From: a virus
DNA: 37,578 nt
Virus record (IMG/VR): IMGVR_UViG_3300009339_000004
Location: 1 to 37,578 of that record
Reading direction: 5' to 3' (one strand)
The notes under the pieces were generated by a model, which did no database searches, had not been told where the DNA came from, and worked only from the letters and a program-made list of their open reading frames with translations. Made by a program: the position numbers and the translations under genes. Within the stretch, counting starts at the first letter, position 1, and every line of letters begins with the position of its first letter. Shown in pieces: positions 8,523 through 15,285 of the stretch.

Positions 8523-8854
8523 GAAAAATAGCATCATTAAACATAGTAGCCTTGTTTCTGATGTTTAGTGGGTTAGTATATTCCCAAGACATCACTATTT
8601 TGCAAGTTAATGCAAAATGGAACCAACATAACGATTTACAGATTAAAGGTGTTAGAGGTGCTAAAATTCAATATGCAGTATTAGGAGACCAATCAGAGAA
8701 TTTTCAAAAGGCAATAAAATCTGTTCCTGCGATTCTTATTTATAAAGACCAAAATTTAGTATGGAAAAAAGAAGCAGGGTTAACTTTAAGGTTAACTATC
8801 ACAAGAGAGGAATTACAAGAAATAGTGGATAAGTATAAAAATGAACAATTTTGA
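8519..8854 (+). CDS. Secreted thioredoxin-fold-like protein lacking CXXC
   Basis: 111 aa. A signal peptide (MRKIASLNIVALFLMFSGLVYS, cleavage near 22) precedes a small domain: a strand ITILQVNAKW, a helix, a strand IQYAVLG, then KSVPAILIYKDQNLVWKKEAG, where V-P matches the cis-proline turn of thioredoxins, and a final helix REELQEIVDKY. The usual CXXC after 'W' is replaced by NQHN, so disulfide exchange is not expected. It sits in the lysis region and would act outside the inner membrane. One copy of the 17-bp repeat family lies at 8534-8550, encoding part of the signal peptide. The fold is inferred from motif order only. Confidence 0.5.
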   Translation: MRKIASLNIVALFLMFSGLVYSQDITILQVNAKWNQHNDLQIKGVRGAKIQYAVLGDQSENFQKAIKSVPAILIYKDQNLVWKKEAGLTLRLTITREELQEIVDKYKNEQF

Positions 8855-8990
8855 GCCAACAATATTAGGAGTATTAGTATTTGCTATATCAATAGCAGAG
8901 ATAAATGATGTGCTTCAGATTGTGCTTTTAGTTATGACAATAGTTTATACAGGATATAAAATTTTAGAATTAATAGATAAAAGAAAATAG
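8841..8990 (+). CDS. Small membrane protein, holin candidate
   Basis: 49 aa, starting at an ATG inside the end of the preceding gene (14-nt overlap). Two closely spaced hydrophobic stretches (TILGVLVFAISIAE and VLQIVLLVMTIVYTGYKIL) are followed by a charged tail DKRK. This is the layout of a minimal two-TM holin or antiholin. Its place among lysis genes supports that, but the 3-TM protein at 9226 is the better holin. Confidence 0.5.
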   Translation: MNNFEPTILGVLVFAISIAEINDVLQIVLLVMTIVYTGYKILELIDKRK

Positions 8991-8992
8991 TT

Positions 8993-9094
8993 ATGGTAAG
9001 AATATTTACGTGGTTAGCAAACAAATTTAGTCAACTCAACAGTTGGTTTATTTCAAAGTGGAATAGGCTAATGGGAAAGCTAAAAATCAAGTAA
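8993..9094 (+). CDS. Short amphipathic cationic peptide, unknown
   Basis: 33 aa with four Trp residues and many Lys/Arg, able to form an amphipathic helix. Starts 2 nt after the preceding stop and ends directly before two 17-bp repeats. Small size makes the call uncertain; the tight spacing favours a translated frame. A membrane-active lysis accessory peptide is possible. Confidence 0.35.
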   Translation: MVRIFTWLANKFSQLNSWFISKWNRLMGKLKIK

Positions 9095-9128
9095 TTATTA
9101 AACGCAGTACCTTCTTAAACATAGAGGG
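9095..9128 (+). repeat. Two tandem 17-bp boundary repeats
   Basis: Copies TTATTAAACGCAGTACC (9095) and TTCTTAAACATAGAGGG (9112) abut with period 17, starting on the base after the stop codon at 9092-9094. The second copy forms most of a terminator hairpin. Confidence 0.85.
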
Positions 9129-9136
9129 TTTTTTTT
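9109..9136 (+). terminator. Intrinsic terminator built from the 17-bp repeat
   Basis: ACCTTCT pairs with AGAGGGT (one G-U) around loop TAAACAT, then T8. The last bases of repeat copy 1 and all of copy 2 make up the stem and loop; the variant 3' end AGAGGG instead of AGTAGG creates the pairing. Confidence 0.65.
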
Positions 9137-9139
9137 AAT

Positions 9140-9229
9140 ATGAAAACTATAAAAAAGATATTAAAAATAATCGAAGATTCTTTGTATGAGAGGTACCCAC
9201 ATTTAATAAAACATATGAAAAAGAAATGA
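9140..9229 (+). CDS. Short basic peptide upstream of holin
   Basis: 29 aa, Lys-rich and helical (MKTIKKILKIIEDSLYERYPHLIKH). Its TGA overlaps the ATG of the holin gene (ATGA), suggesting translational coupling, perhaps a leader peptide regulating holin translation. No family recognised; the call rests on the overlap alone. Confidence 0.35.
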   Translation: MKTIKKILKIIEDSLYERYPHLIKHMKKK

Positions 9230-9636
9230 GCAAGAATAAAAAGAAGTTTAGGGAAACAAAAGTAGGTCAATTCTTGTCAAAAACAGGAATTGTGGACAAT
9301 TTACTTGACGTTGTCCCAGATAAGGGCATTTTAGGCGTTGTTAAGAACATTTTAGTAAAAGACAATACCCTACCTCCAGTTGATAAAGAACAGGCGTTAA
9401 AACTGCTTGAAATGGATATTGCAGAAATGGAGGCAGTTACTAGAAGATGGGAAGCAGATGCTAATAGTGGTAGTTGGTTAAGTTCTAATGTGCGTCCACT
9501 TACTTTAATTTTTATTACACTTGTTTATACGGCAGGTTTTTTTCTTGAGTATGAACTTGACAATATAAATCAGATTTTGCTTTTGATAATAGGAGCATAT
9601 TTTGGCGGAAGAAGTTTTGAGAAGACAAGGAAGTAG
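9226..9636 (+). CDS. Holin, 3-TM family (GTA_holin_3TM-like)
   Basis: 136 aa. The N-terminal part is basic (MSKNKKKFRETKVGQFLSK) and is followed by an amphipathic region. The family signature then appears: AVTRRWEADANSGSWLSSNVRPLTLIFITLVY, then a second hydrophobic segment (ILLLIIGAYFGGRSFEK). This matches the 3TM holin family (PF11351-type), where 'RW..D..S.SWLS...RPL.L' precedes the membrane helices. Holins pore the inner membrane at a programmed time so the endolysin reaches the peptidoglycan. The M15 peptidase two genes downstream is the likely partner. Starts with an ATGA overlap; its TAG overlaps the GTG of the next gene. Confidence 0.75.
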   Translation: MSKNKKKFRETKVGQFLSKTGIVDNLLDVVPDKGILGVVKNILVKDNTLPPVDKEQALKLLEMDIAEMEAVTRRWEADANSGSWLSSNVRPLTLIFITLVYTAGFFLEYELDNINQILLLIIGAYFGGRSFEKTRK

Positions 9637-9782
9637 TGGTAAGAAGAAAGGTTAAAAGACCAAAGGTCTATGTTTATGTAAGACCAAGACCAAAGAAAAG
9701 ACCAGGAGTTCACTCTAAAAACGCATCAAGGAGTCAAAATGGTTACAAGAAAAAATATAGAGGTCAAGGAAAGAGAAGATAG
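9636..9782 (+). CDS. Small highly basic protein
   Basis: 48 aa with a GTG start overlapping the holin stop by one base; no ATG is available. More than a third of residues are Lys or Arg (RRKVKRPKVYVYVRPRPKKR, then a C-terminal GQGKRR). Short proteins with the RPGVHSK...YKKKYRGQGK pattern recur in flavobacterial phages, as I remember. Probably nucleic-acid or membrane-surface binding. No defined role. Confidence 0.5.
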   Translation: MVRRKVKRPKVYVYVRPRPKKRPGVHSKNASRSQNGYKKKYRGQGKRR

Positions 9783-9785
9783 CTT

Positions 9786-10148
9786 ATGGATATAAACCAT
9801 AGAGGATGTATTGCAGAGTATAATTTTGCAACCGAGTGTATCAAAAGAGGAATTGAAGTTTCTTTTCCTTTGCTGCACTCTTCAATTTATGATTGTATCA
9901 TTGATTTTAAAGGTAGGCTTTTAAAGATACAGGTAAAATCAACTGGTAAGGATATAGCGAAAAATAGAAGTACGGTGCAAGTAACATTTCACGGTACATA
10001 TCCAAAAGATAAAGTAGATTACTTTGCTATATATGTTGATATTTATGATGGATTTTTTATATTTCCTAATAATGGAACTCAACAGAGTATTAGACTCAGT
10101 ATGGACAATGTTAACTCTAAGTATTATAATAACTATAAGTTTAAGTAA
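9786..10148 (+). CDS. PD-(D/E)XK endonuclease-like protein (Hjc-like)
   Basis: 120 aa. The order G..AE (Glu11), RGIEV, YDCIID (Asp36, Asp40) and LKIQVKST (Gln49, Lys51) is the PD-(D/E)XK core with Gln in place of the second acid, as in archaeal Hjc and PF11645-type nucleases. It probably cleaves branched or foreign DNA. It lies between the holin and the endolysin rather than with the recombination genes, so it may be a later insertion. The 3' flank (10149-10302) is a purine-rich run and then A/T-rich spacer with no gene. Catalytic residues seen; substrate unknown. Confidence 0.65.
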   Translation: MDINHRGCIAEYNFATECIKRGIEVSFPLLHSSIYDCIIDFKGRLLKIQVKSTGKDIAKNRSTVQVTFHGTYPKDKVDYFAIYVDIYDGFFIFPNNGTQQSIRLSMDNVNSKYYNNYKFK

Positions 10149-10302
10149 AAGAAAAGAAAGAAAAAGTAACCAAAAAGAAAGAAAAGAAAAAGTCCCCTAT
10201 GAAAAACAAAATTTCAATTAGCTGTTCCAACAACATTCCTATTGAAGTTTAGTAATTTTTTTCGTAGATTTACGGCTACGTTAACACAAATATAATAAAA
10301 AA

Positions 10303-10662
10303 ATGGAATTAAAGTATTTTACATTCGAAGAATTTGACTCTCCTGACTCTCCAGGAAGTGGAGAAAAGTATATGGATAGAGAGTTTATGGGTTGTATAGA
10401 CGAGGCAAGAGATATTGCAGGAATACAGTTTAAGATAAATTCAGGGTACAGAACTCCAGCTCACAACAGAAAGGTTGGAGGTATGTCAACCAGCTCCCAT
10501 TTAATTGGAAGGGCAGCAGACATTCATTGTACTGACACTAGAAAAAGGCTAAAGATAATCGAAGCATTATCAATGGTTGGTTTTCAAAGATTTGGCATAG
10601 CAAAGACGTTTATTCACGTTGATAATGATGACCAAAAACCACAAGCAATTTGGCTATATTGA
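10303..10662 (+). CDS. Peptidase M15-type endolysin
   Basis: 119 aa. SGYRTPAHNRKVGG, SSHLIGRAADIH and FIHVDND give the M15A/VanY fold with zinc ligands His66, Asp73 and His105. It cuts peptide cross-links of peptidoglycan and, with the upstream holin, releases progeny. There is no signal peptide, so access depends on the holin. The length is that of a lone catalytic domain, without a wall-binding module, which is usual for phages of diderm hosts. It is separated from the previous gene by 154 bp and followed by the ERF promoter. Confidence 0.85.
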   Translation: MELKYFTFEEFDSPDSPGSGEKYMDREFMGCIDEARDIAGIQFKINSGYRTPAHNRKVGGMSTSSHLIGRAADIHCTDTRKRLKIIEALSMVGFQRFGIAKTFIHVDNDDQKPQAIWLY

Positions 10663-10672
10663 AAAAATAAAT

Positions 10673-10702
10673 TTGTTTATTAAATATTAATTACTATATT
10701 TG
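10673..10702 (+). promoter_or_regulatory. Bacteroidota-type promoter for the recombination operon
   Basis: TTG at 10673-10675, a 19-nt spacer and TATATTTG at 10695-10702, a full match to the Bacteroidota -33/-7 consensus (TTG, TAnnTTTG). Expected start of transcription is a few bases later, just upstream of the ERF start at 10719. Confidence 0.75.
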
Positions 10703-10718
10703 TGTAAATTATACAATT

Positions 10719-11282
10719 ATGAATATAGTACAAAAATTATTATCAATACAAATGGAGCTTAAAGCTCCTAAAAATCAATTTAACAAATTTGGTAATTACA
10801 AATATAGAAGTGCAGAAGACATATTAGAATCTGTTAAACCTCTTACTAAAAAGTATAATGTGGTTTTAAAGATAACTGATAGTCTTAAAGAACTTGCAGG
10901 AAAAGTTTATGTAGAATCAACTGCTAAACTAATAGACTGTGAGGATGTTGATACACAAGTAGAATCAACAGCACAAGCTATAATTGACTTTAATGCAAAA
11001 GGTATGCAAGACCCTCAAAGAACAGGAGCTGCATCTTCTTATGCTAAAAAGTATGCTTTAGGTGATTTATTTTTATTGGATGACACAAAGGATTCTGATG
11101 CAACAAACACACACAATAAAGTGCAAAAAAAAAGAATCGATGATAGATTGCTTTTAGAAACCGACTCTGACAATTTTGCTAAAGTAGCAAAGTATTTAGA
11201 AAAAGGTGGGGACATAGAAACAGTGAAAAAGAAATATAAAGTTTCTTTAGCTGTAGAGAACGAACTATTAAATAACAATTAA
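10719..11282 (+). CDS. erf: ERF-family single-strand annealing recombinase
   Basis: 187 aa. The core motif at 98-127 (DPQRTGAASSYAKKYALGDL, then FLLDDTKDSD) and the N-terminal KAPKNQFNKFGNYKYRSAEDI segment identify the ERF family (PF04404). These ring-forming proteins anneal complementary single strands and can circularise terminally redundant phage DNA. It has its own strong promoter and is followed by an SSB-tail protein, while a RecE-like exonuclease is at 15286, completing a two-component recombination system. The C-terminal third is Lys-rich and probably flexible. Confidence 0.85.
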   Translation: MNIVQKLLSIQMELKAPKNQFNKFGNYKYRSAEDILESVKPLTKKYNVVLKITDSLKELAGKVYVESTAKLIDCEDVDTQVESTAQAIIDFNAKGMQDPQRTGAASSYAKKYALGDLFLLDDTKDSDATNTHNKVQKKRIDDRLLLETDSDNFAKVAKYLEKGGDIETVKKKYKVSLAVENELLNNN

Positions 11283-11286
11283 AAAT

Positions 11287-11556
11287 ATGAGTGCATTAGC
11301 AACAATAGGAATAAAAGGAAAAGATGGTAAGTATAAAGACTATACAATATCCATCTCTGATTTTACAAATGACTACGGACAAAATGTTTCGATGTATGAA
11401 GAACAATCTAAAGAAGAAAGAGAACAGAAAGTTCCAAAGAAATATATTGGGAACGGAAAAGTTTATTGGACGGATGGTAAAATATCTGTTGCCGAAAGAC
11501 AAAAACAATCTGAATCAACTCAAAAGGTTGACGTTGACGAGGAATTGCCGTTCTAA
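11287..11556 (+). CDS. Putative ssDNA-binding protein with SSB-like acidic tip
   Basis: 89 aa. A small beta-rich N-terminal region (TIGIKGKDGKYKDYTISISD) is followed by a charged middle, YIGNGKVYWTDGKI, and the C-terminus DVDEELPF, which matches the acidic tip with terminal Phe that bacterial SSB proteins use to recruit partners. It lies 4 nt after the ERF stop. Likely role: coat single strands during ERF annealing. The protein is much shorter than canonical SSB, and I cannot confirm an OB fold. A strong terminator follows. Confidence 0.55.
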   Translation: MSALATIGIKGKDGKYKDYTISISDFTNDYGQNVSMYEEQSKEEREQKVPKKYIGNGKVYWTDGKISVAERQKQSESTQKVDVDEELPF

Positions 11557-11591
11557 TATCTGTGTTTATTATATATTTTGTTTTAAATTCG

Positions 11592-11636
11592 AAAAGGGTA
11601 AGTGAAACCGAGACAAGTAGCTTACCCTTTTTTTAT
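11592..11636 (+). terminator. Intrinsic terminator after ERF/SSB-like genes
   Basis: AAAAGGGTAAG (11592-11602) pairs perfectly with CTTACCCTTTT (11621-11631), loop of 18 nt, in a T-rich run that leads straight into the next ATG at 11638. Read-through would place the hairpin in the next gene's leader. Confidence 0.8.
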
Positions 11637-11637
11637 T

Positions 11638-12066
11638 ATGGAAGATAAACTTAATAACATATACAACCACCTAATTAAAAGTGAAGCAGAGAGAAAAATA
11701 ACAAATGATTTCTTAAACATAGTAGAGGAGATAAGGAAACTAGAAGACAAGGAGAATAAACTCAAAAGGCTGTCATCTTGGTTTGCTTACAAAATGTTTA
11801 CAACAAGGCAATACAAAATAAAAAAAGTTAGTCCTTTTTTTGTATATTGGTTTATCTTGTATGAACTCAACAAAATATTCAACAGTGACGAAGATTGTTT
11901 TTATGATTTGCTTGACGTGGGTGTTTTTGAAATAAACGTTTTAAATAAAAATGAGATAAAAAACAAAGGGACATTCTCTAAATATATAAAAAAAGAGGTA
12001 AACAATATTATTGATGGAACAGATAATGGCAAAGCAGAAAACAAACCAAGACAAAAGGTTCAGTAG
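11638..12066 (+). CDS. Hypothetical replication-region protein
   Basis: 142 aa, helical and Lys/Asn-rich with no membrane segment or motif I recognise (EIRKLEDKENKLKRLSSWFAYKMF, then FFVYWFILYELNKIF). I chose ATG 11638 because the GTG further upstream lies inside the terminator stem. A copy of the 17-bp repeat (11710-11726) is embedded in its coding sequence. It overlaps the ATPase start by 41 nt, so the two probably work in one operon; a loader or partner of the ATPase is a guess. Confidence 0.6.
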   Translation: MEDKLNNIYNHLIKSEAERKITNDFLNIVEEIRKLEDKENKLKRLSSWFAYKMFTTRQYKIKKVSPFFVYWFILYELNKIFNSDEDCFYDLLDVGVFEINVLNKNEIKNKGTFSKYIKKEVNNIIDGTDNGKAENKPRQKVQ

Positions 12067-12838
12067 AATATTAAAAGAGAGCCACGTTGATTCAAACGAA
12101 ATAATAAAAGAACCCCCAGCAGCATTATCAAAAGGAACCACCCAATCTAACGAACCTATCCCAATAGGAACATATGGTAATTTTAGTTTTATATCGGCTG
12201 GTCCAAAAAGCAAAAAAACATTTTTAGTGTCTTTGTTGGCTTCGGCTTATATGGGTTCTCACGAAACATATGTAAAGGATATAAAGGGATTTAGGGGAAA
12301 CAAAAAGGTAATTCACTATGATACAGAGCAGTCTAGGTATCACGCACAAAAGACATTCAACAGAGTGCATCGAATGTGTAAGGACGCTTCAGACTATCAC
12401 ACCTACGCATTAAGACAATTCTCTCCTGAAGAAAGATTAGAATTTATTGATTGGCATTTAAAGCAGGTTGACAATCTGGGTCTTATTATAATAGATGGCG
12501 TGGCAGACCTTTTAAATGACATAAACGATTTAGAAAAGTCTAACAAGGTTATTCATTATTTAATGAAATGGACCTTAGATTACCATATACATATAATAAC
12601 TGTTATTCATTCTAATTTTTATAACAATAAAGCAACAGGACATTTGGGTTCGTTCTTGGAAAAGAAAACAGAAACTCAAATTAGTGTAGCTGTTAGGGAC
12701 GACAATAAAGACGTTGTTGTTGTTAGGTGTAGAAGAAGCAGGGGGTTTCCCTTTGAGAGTTTTTGCTTTGAAGTAAGACAGGGTTTGCCTGTTATATTAA
12801 AAGACATAAAAGATGAACTAAGTAATTTTCCCTTCTGA
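12026..12838 (+). CDS. RecA-like / AAA ATPase (replicative helicase-type)
   Basis: 270 aa from ATG 12026 (MAKQKTNQDK); upstream TTG/ATG starts at 12011 and 12014 are possible. A Walker A (GPKSKKT, about 59-65) follows 'FSFISA', then VIHYDTEQS, a Walker B with LIIIDGVADLL (Asp near 157) and ITVIHSNF as sensor region. This is the RecA/DnaB core, like AAA_25 or RepA-type phage ATPases. Probably a replicative helicase or recombination ATPase. Neighbours (RusA, ERF, DnaA domain) agree. No primase domain is fused. ATPase is certain by motif; the helicase role is inferred. Confidence 0.75.
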   Translation: MAKQKTNQDKRFSRILKESHVDSNEIIKEPPAALSKGTTQSNEPIPIGTYGNFSFISAGPKSKKTFLVSLLASAYMGSHETYVKDIKGFRGNKKVIHYDTEQSRYHAQKTFNRVHRMCKDASDYHTYALRQFSPEERLEFIDWHLKQVDNLGLIIIDGVADLLNDINDLEKSNKVIHYLMKWTLDYHIHIITVIHSNFYNNKATGHLGSFLEKKTETQISVAVRDDNKDVVVVRCRRSRGFPFESFCFEVRQGLPVILKDIKDELSNFPF

Positions 12839-13248
12839 TGAGATTGTCTTTTGAATTAAACATAAAGCCACAGGCTCACCAGTCTTTTAGATTTGCAAGA
12901 AACGGAAGAAGGTATAAACCCAAAAAGGTTACTGACTATCAAAACTGCGTTAAAGACTTGGTTAAAAAGCAGCTTCCTGAGAACTTCAACATAGTAGGTG
13001 CAGGTTCTGTTATATTTGTAAATTATATAGAATATATATTTGCATACCCAAAGAGCTTTAGCAAACGAAAAAGATTAGAGTCGGTTTACAAGACAACTAA
13101 ACCAGACTTGCAGGACAATCTAAACAAGGCATTTTTTGATTCCTTAGAGGGATTGGTTTACGAACAAGACCAAAATATTGTAGTTATCAATAATATGAAA
13201 AAGGTCTATGGAGAACAAGATAAAATAAAAGTACAATTTGAATTTTAA
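12838..13248 (+). CDS. rusA: RusA-family Holliday junction resolvase
   Basis: 136 aa. KPDLQDNLNKAFFDSLEGLVYEQD (about 88-111) matches the RusA signature KPD.DN..K...DaL.G.v..DD, with Asp90, Asp93, Asp101 and Asp111 as metal-binding candidates. It resolves four-way junctions and branched replication intermediates, often needed before packaging. ATG start overlaps the ATPase stop. The N-terminal PQAHQSFRFARNGRRYKPKK fits the family's strand and basic loop. Confidence 0.85.
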   Translation: MRLSFELNIKPQAHQSFRFARNGRRYKPKKVTDYQNCVKDLVKKQLPENFNIVGAGSVIFVNYIEYIFAYPKSFSKRKRLESVYKTTKPDLQDNLNKAFFDSLEGLVYEQDQNIVVINNMKKVYGEQDKIKVQFEF

Positions 13249-13252
13249 CAAT

Positions 13253-13399
13253 ATGAATATACAATTTGAGTTTATAAAAGGATTTCAGCTAGGGATTGAT
13301 TATGTCGAAGACATACCCATTGATGAACACGATTCTAAAGCAGACCTAATTAGGTTTAGTTTGGGGTTTTTATTTATGCACATATTTCTTTTTAGATGA
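13253..13399 (+). CDS. Small conserved-type protein, unknown
   Basis: 48 aa: FEFIKGFQLGIDYVEDIPID, then an aromatic C-terminus SLGFLFMHIFLFR that may be a short membrane or core strand. I remember short frames with the F.FIKG...GIDYVED pattern beside RusA in other Bacteroidota phages. It starts 4 nt after rusA and overlaps the sigma-like gene, so it is co-translated with it. Function unknown. Confidence 0.55.
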   Translation: MNIQFEFIKGFQLGIDYVEDIPIDEHDSKADLIRFSLGFLFMHIFLFR

Positions 13400-13968
13400 T
13401 GGAGCTTCTGTCAAAATATCATAATCTTTGGATAGCGATGGGTCTTTCTTTGGGAATACCAAGAGACCTTGTTGAAGATTTCATTCACGAAATGTATCTT
13501 CGTCTTGATAAATATATCAAAGACCCAGAGAAGATTATGTATAATGAGACAGATATAAACAAGTTCTATGTGTATGTAACCCTAAAAAATCTATGGAATA
13601 GTTATTTGAAAGAAAAGTCAAGACACAATGTTTTAAGGTTAGATGATATTGACATCGTTTATGAAATAGTAGAAGCTAACGACTTTCAATCTGAACTTAA
13701 AAAGCAGAAAGCAGAAGAGCTTATCGTTGATAATATTAAAAAAGAGGTTGATAGTTGGGATAGCTGGTATGATAAAAAGCTATTTAAGATATACTATGAG
13801 TCAGATATAAGTATGAGAAAGCTATCAAAAGATTCTCATATTTCTGTAACTTCTATTTTTAACAGTTGCAAGAACTATAAACAAATATTAAACACTAAGT
13901 TTGTAGAAGATTTCCAGGATTATATAAACGGAGATTTTCACTTAATTAAAAAGAAAAACAATGAATAA
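13396..13968 (+). CDS. Sigma-70-like region 2/4 transcription regulator
   Basis: 190 aa. The N-terminal part (KYHNLWIAMGLSLGIPRDLVEDFIHEMYLRL) resembles sigma region 2 ('D..QE.y.kl') and is followed by YVTLKNLWNSYLKEKSR. The C-terminal part has a helix-turn-helix-like segment, KLFKIYYESDISMRKLSKDS then HISVTSIFNSCKN, like region 4 (two helices around 'I'). Short sigma-like proteins of this kind stand near the terminase in flavobacterial phages. It may direct late transcription. Two ATGs (13396, 13399) are possible. Weak similarity; the HTH is the best evidence. Confidence 0.6.
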   Translation: MMELLSKYHNLWIAMGLSLGIPRDLVEDFIHEMYLRLDKYIKDPEKIMYNETDINKFYVYVTLKNLWNSYLKEKSRHNVLRLDDIDIVYEIVEANDFQSELKKQKAEELIVDNIKKEVDSWDSWYDKKLFKIYYESDISMRKLSKDSHISVTSIFNSCKNYKQILNTKFVEDFQDYINGDFHLIKKKNNE

Positions 13969-14389
13969 AATACCACCAAAACCTAAAGATAAAAGAACAA
14001 GACGCTATAAAGAGTGGGTTGCTAAATTTGAGAACTCAGCAACTGGTCTTGGAGATACTGTAGAAAAAATTACTAAAGCTACAGGAATTAAATCAGTTGT
14101 AGATAAAGTTTTTGATGCACTTGGTCAGGACTGTGGCTGTGATAAGCGTAAGGAAAAAATGAACAAGATGTACCCTTACAATAAACCCAACTGCTTTTTA
14201 GAGGACGAGTATGATTATGTAAAAAACTTCCTGTCCTTAAACACAAACAAGGTTACCCCTGAACAGCAAAACAGCTTACTGGATATATACAACAGGATAT
14301 TCAACACAGCAGATAAGCCAACAAACTGTGGTGTTTGTTTTAAGGAAAAGATAAGAAGGCTCAAATCATTAATAGACCAGTATGAGTAA
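13961..14389 (+). CDS. Hypothetical Cys-containing protein
   Basis: 142 aa. A basic N-terminus is followed by a glycine-rich LGDTVEKITKATGIKSVVDKVFDALG segment, DCGCDKRKEKMNKMYPY, and a C-terminal CGVCFKEK. The CGC and CxxC elements could bind zinc. Pattern is familiar from other Bacteroidota phages without a known role. It overlaps both neighbours by 8 nt. Confidence 0.55.
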   Translation: MNKIPPKPKDKRTRRYKEWVAKFENSATGLGDTVEKITKATGIKSVVDKVFDALGQDCGCDKRKEKMNKMYPYNKPNCFLEDEYDYVKNFLSLNTNKVTPEQQNSLLDIYNRIFNTADKPTNCGVCFKEKIRRLKSLIDQYE

Positions 14390-14816
14390 AATGGAATCAA
14401 TAATAAACAAAGGTTTAATTAAAAATAGGAATAGAGTGAGACAAGTTTTAGATTTTACTGGAGTGCAAAATGGAAATATGCACCCATCAGACATAGACGC
14501 AGTTTTGGAATTTGACGGAAAATATTTAATTTTAATAGAAGTTAAGTTTAAAGGAACTGATATACCAACAGGACAAAAACTATTACTTGAAAGGATTGCA
14601 GAGTCTTGGTCAGTAATAAGAGCAAAGGAAGCTGTTGTTTTAAAAGTAGAACACGACTTTGAAGATGACAGTAAAAACATTCCACTTGACAGGTGCATAG
14701 TAACTGAGCTATGGGGAAAGACTAAAAAGTGGGAAAAGTTAAAAACACCCCTTCCGTTTATAGAGGTTGTAAATAAACTAGGGGAATTTTGGGAATGTAA
14801 AAAATGTAAATTTTAA
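14382..14816 (+). CDS. PD-(D/E)XK nuclease-like protein (VRR-like)
   Basis: 144 aa. SDIDAVLEFDGKYLILIEVKFKG gives the nuclease core: Asp39 and the ExK pair (Glu53, Lys55) on adjacent strands. A C-terminal CKKC may bind zinc. The size and layout fit small VRR-type nucleases encoded by phages, acting on branched DNA or in recombination. It overlaps both neighbours (8 nt and 1 nt). Start could also be ATG 14391. Fold by motif only. Confidence 0.6.
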   Translation: MSKMESIINKGLIKNRNRVRQVLDFTGVQNGNMHPSDIDAVLEFDGKYLILIEVKFKGTDIPTGQKLLLERIAESWSVIRAKEAVVLKVEHDFEDDSKNIPLDRCIVTELWGKTKKWEKLKTPLPFIEVVNKLGEFWECKKCKF

Positions 14817-15106
14817 TGAGAAAAACTAAACATCAAGAAAGAAAAGAGATGCCTGTTTACTCAGGTGTATTAAAATATTTTCCATTAGCCATTAAGTATG
14901 TATCTAAAGTTAGCTATATGGGAAATGAACAGCATCACAAAGGTAAGCCATTACATTGGGATAGAAGTAAGTCTAAAGACGAGTTAGACGCACTTGCTAG
15001 ACACCTAATAGACTGTGGCACCTTAGATGATGACGGACTATACCACGATGCTAAAGTTGCGTGGAGAGCATTAGCTAACTTAGAAAAACTATTAGAAAAA
15101 TTATAA
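14816..15106 (+). CDS. dATP/dGTP diphosphohydrolase N-terminal-like domain (DUF5664)
   Basis: 96 aa. FPLAIKYVSKVSYMGNEQHH followed by KPLHWDRSKSKDELDALARHL and GLYHDAKVAWRALANLEKLLE is the conserved helical pattern of DUF5664 (PF18909), known from phages and annotated as a dATP/dGTP diphosphohydrolase N-terminal domain. It may balance nucleotide pools during replication. The protein is only this domain, so activity is unproven. It shares a base with the previous stop. Confidence 0.7.
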   Translation: MRKTKHQERKEMPVYSGVLKYFPLAIKYVSKVSYMGNEQHHKGKPLHWDRSKSKDELDALARHLIDCGTLDDDGLYHDAKVAWRALANLEKLLEKL

Positions 15107-15108
15107 TT

Positions 15109-15249
15109 ATGCCAATACCTAAACCGAGTGGGGGGGAATCTAAAAGAGAATTTATCTCAAGATGTATGTCTAACCCTATAATGAAACAGGAATACAAAGA
15201 GCAAGAAGAAAGATATGCTGTATGTATTTCTCAGTTTAACAAGAAATAA
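15109..15249 (+). CDS. Small conserved phage protein (MPIPKP...ISRCM type)
   Basis: 46 aa: MPIPKPSGGESKREFISRCM, then NPIMKQEYKEQEERYAVCISQF. This short sequence is very common in phages, often fused to head maturation proteins or standing alone, with two Cys spaced about 25 residues. Its role is unknown to me. It lies just before the promoter for the exonuclease gene. Confidence 0.65.
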   Translation: MPIPKPSGGESKREFISRCMSNPIMKQEYKEQEERYAVCISQFNKK

Positions 15250-15250
15250 T

Positions 15251-15281
15251 TTGCCTGTTAATAAAAAGTTTATTACTTTTA
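15251..15281 (+). promoter_or_regulatory. Bacteroidota-type promoter, near-leaderless
   Basis: TTG 15251-15253, a 20-nt spacer and TACTTTTA 15274-15281 (7 of 8 to TAnnTTTG). The next ATG begins at 15286, so transcription would start almost at the start codon, giving a leaderless or very short-leader mRNA. Confidence 0.55.
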
Positions 15282-15285
15282 CGCT

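Noticed and set aside
10024-10221. 65-aa frame overlapping the Hjc-like nuclease
   Set aside because: Most of it is the nuclease in another frame; the Lys-rich tail comes from a purine-rich spacer.
11324-11605. 93-aa frame over the SSB-like gene
   Set aside because: Out-of-frame shadow; the SSB-like frame has the meaningful C-terminal tip and correct spacing after ERF.
11602-11637. Upstream GTG start for the gene ending at 12066
   Set aside because: It is inside the terminator stem; ATG 11638 follows the hairpin.
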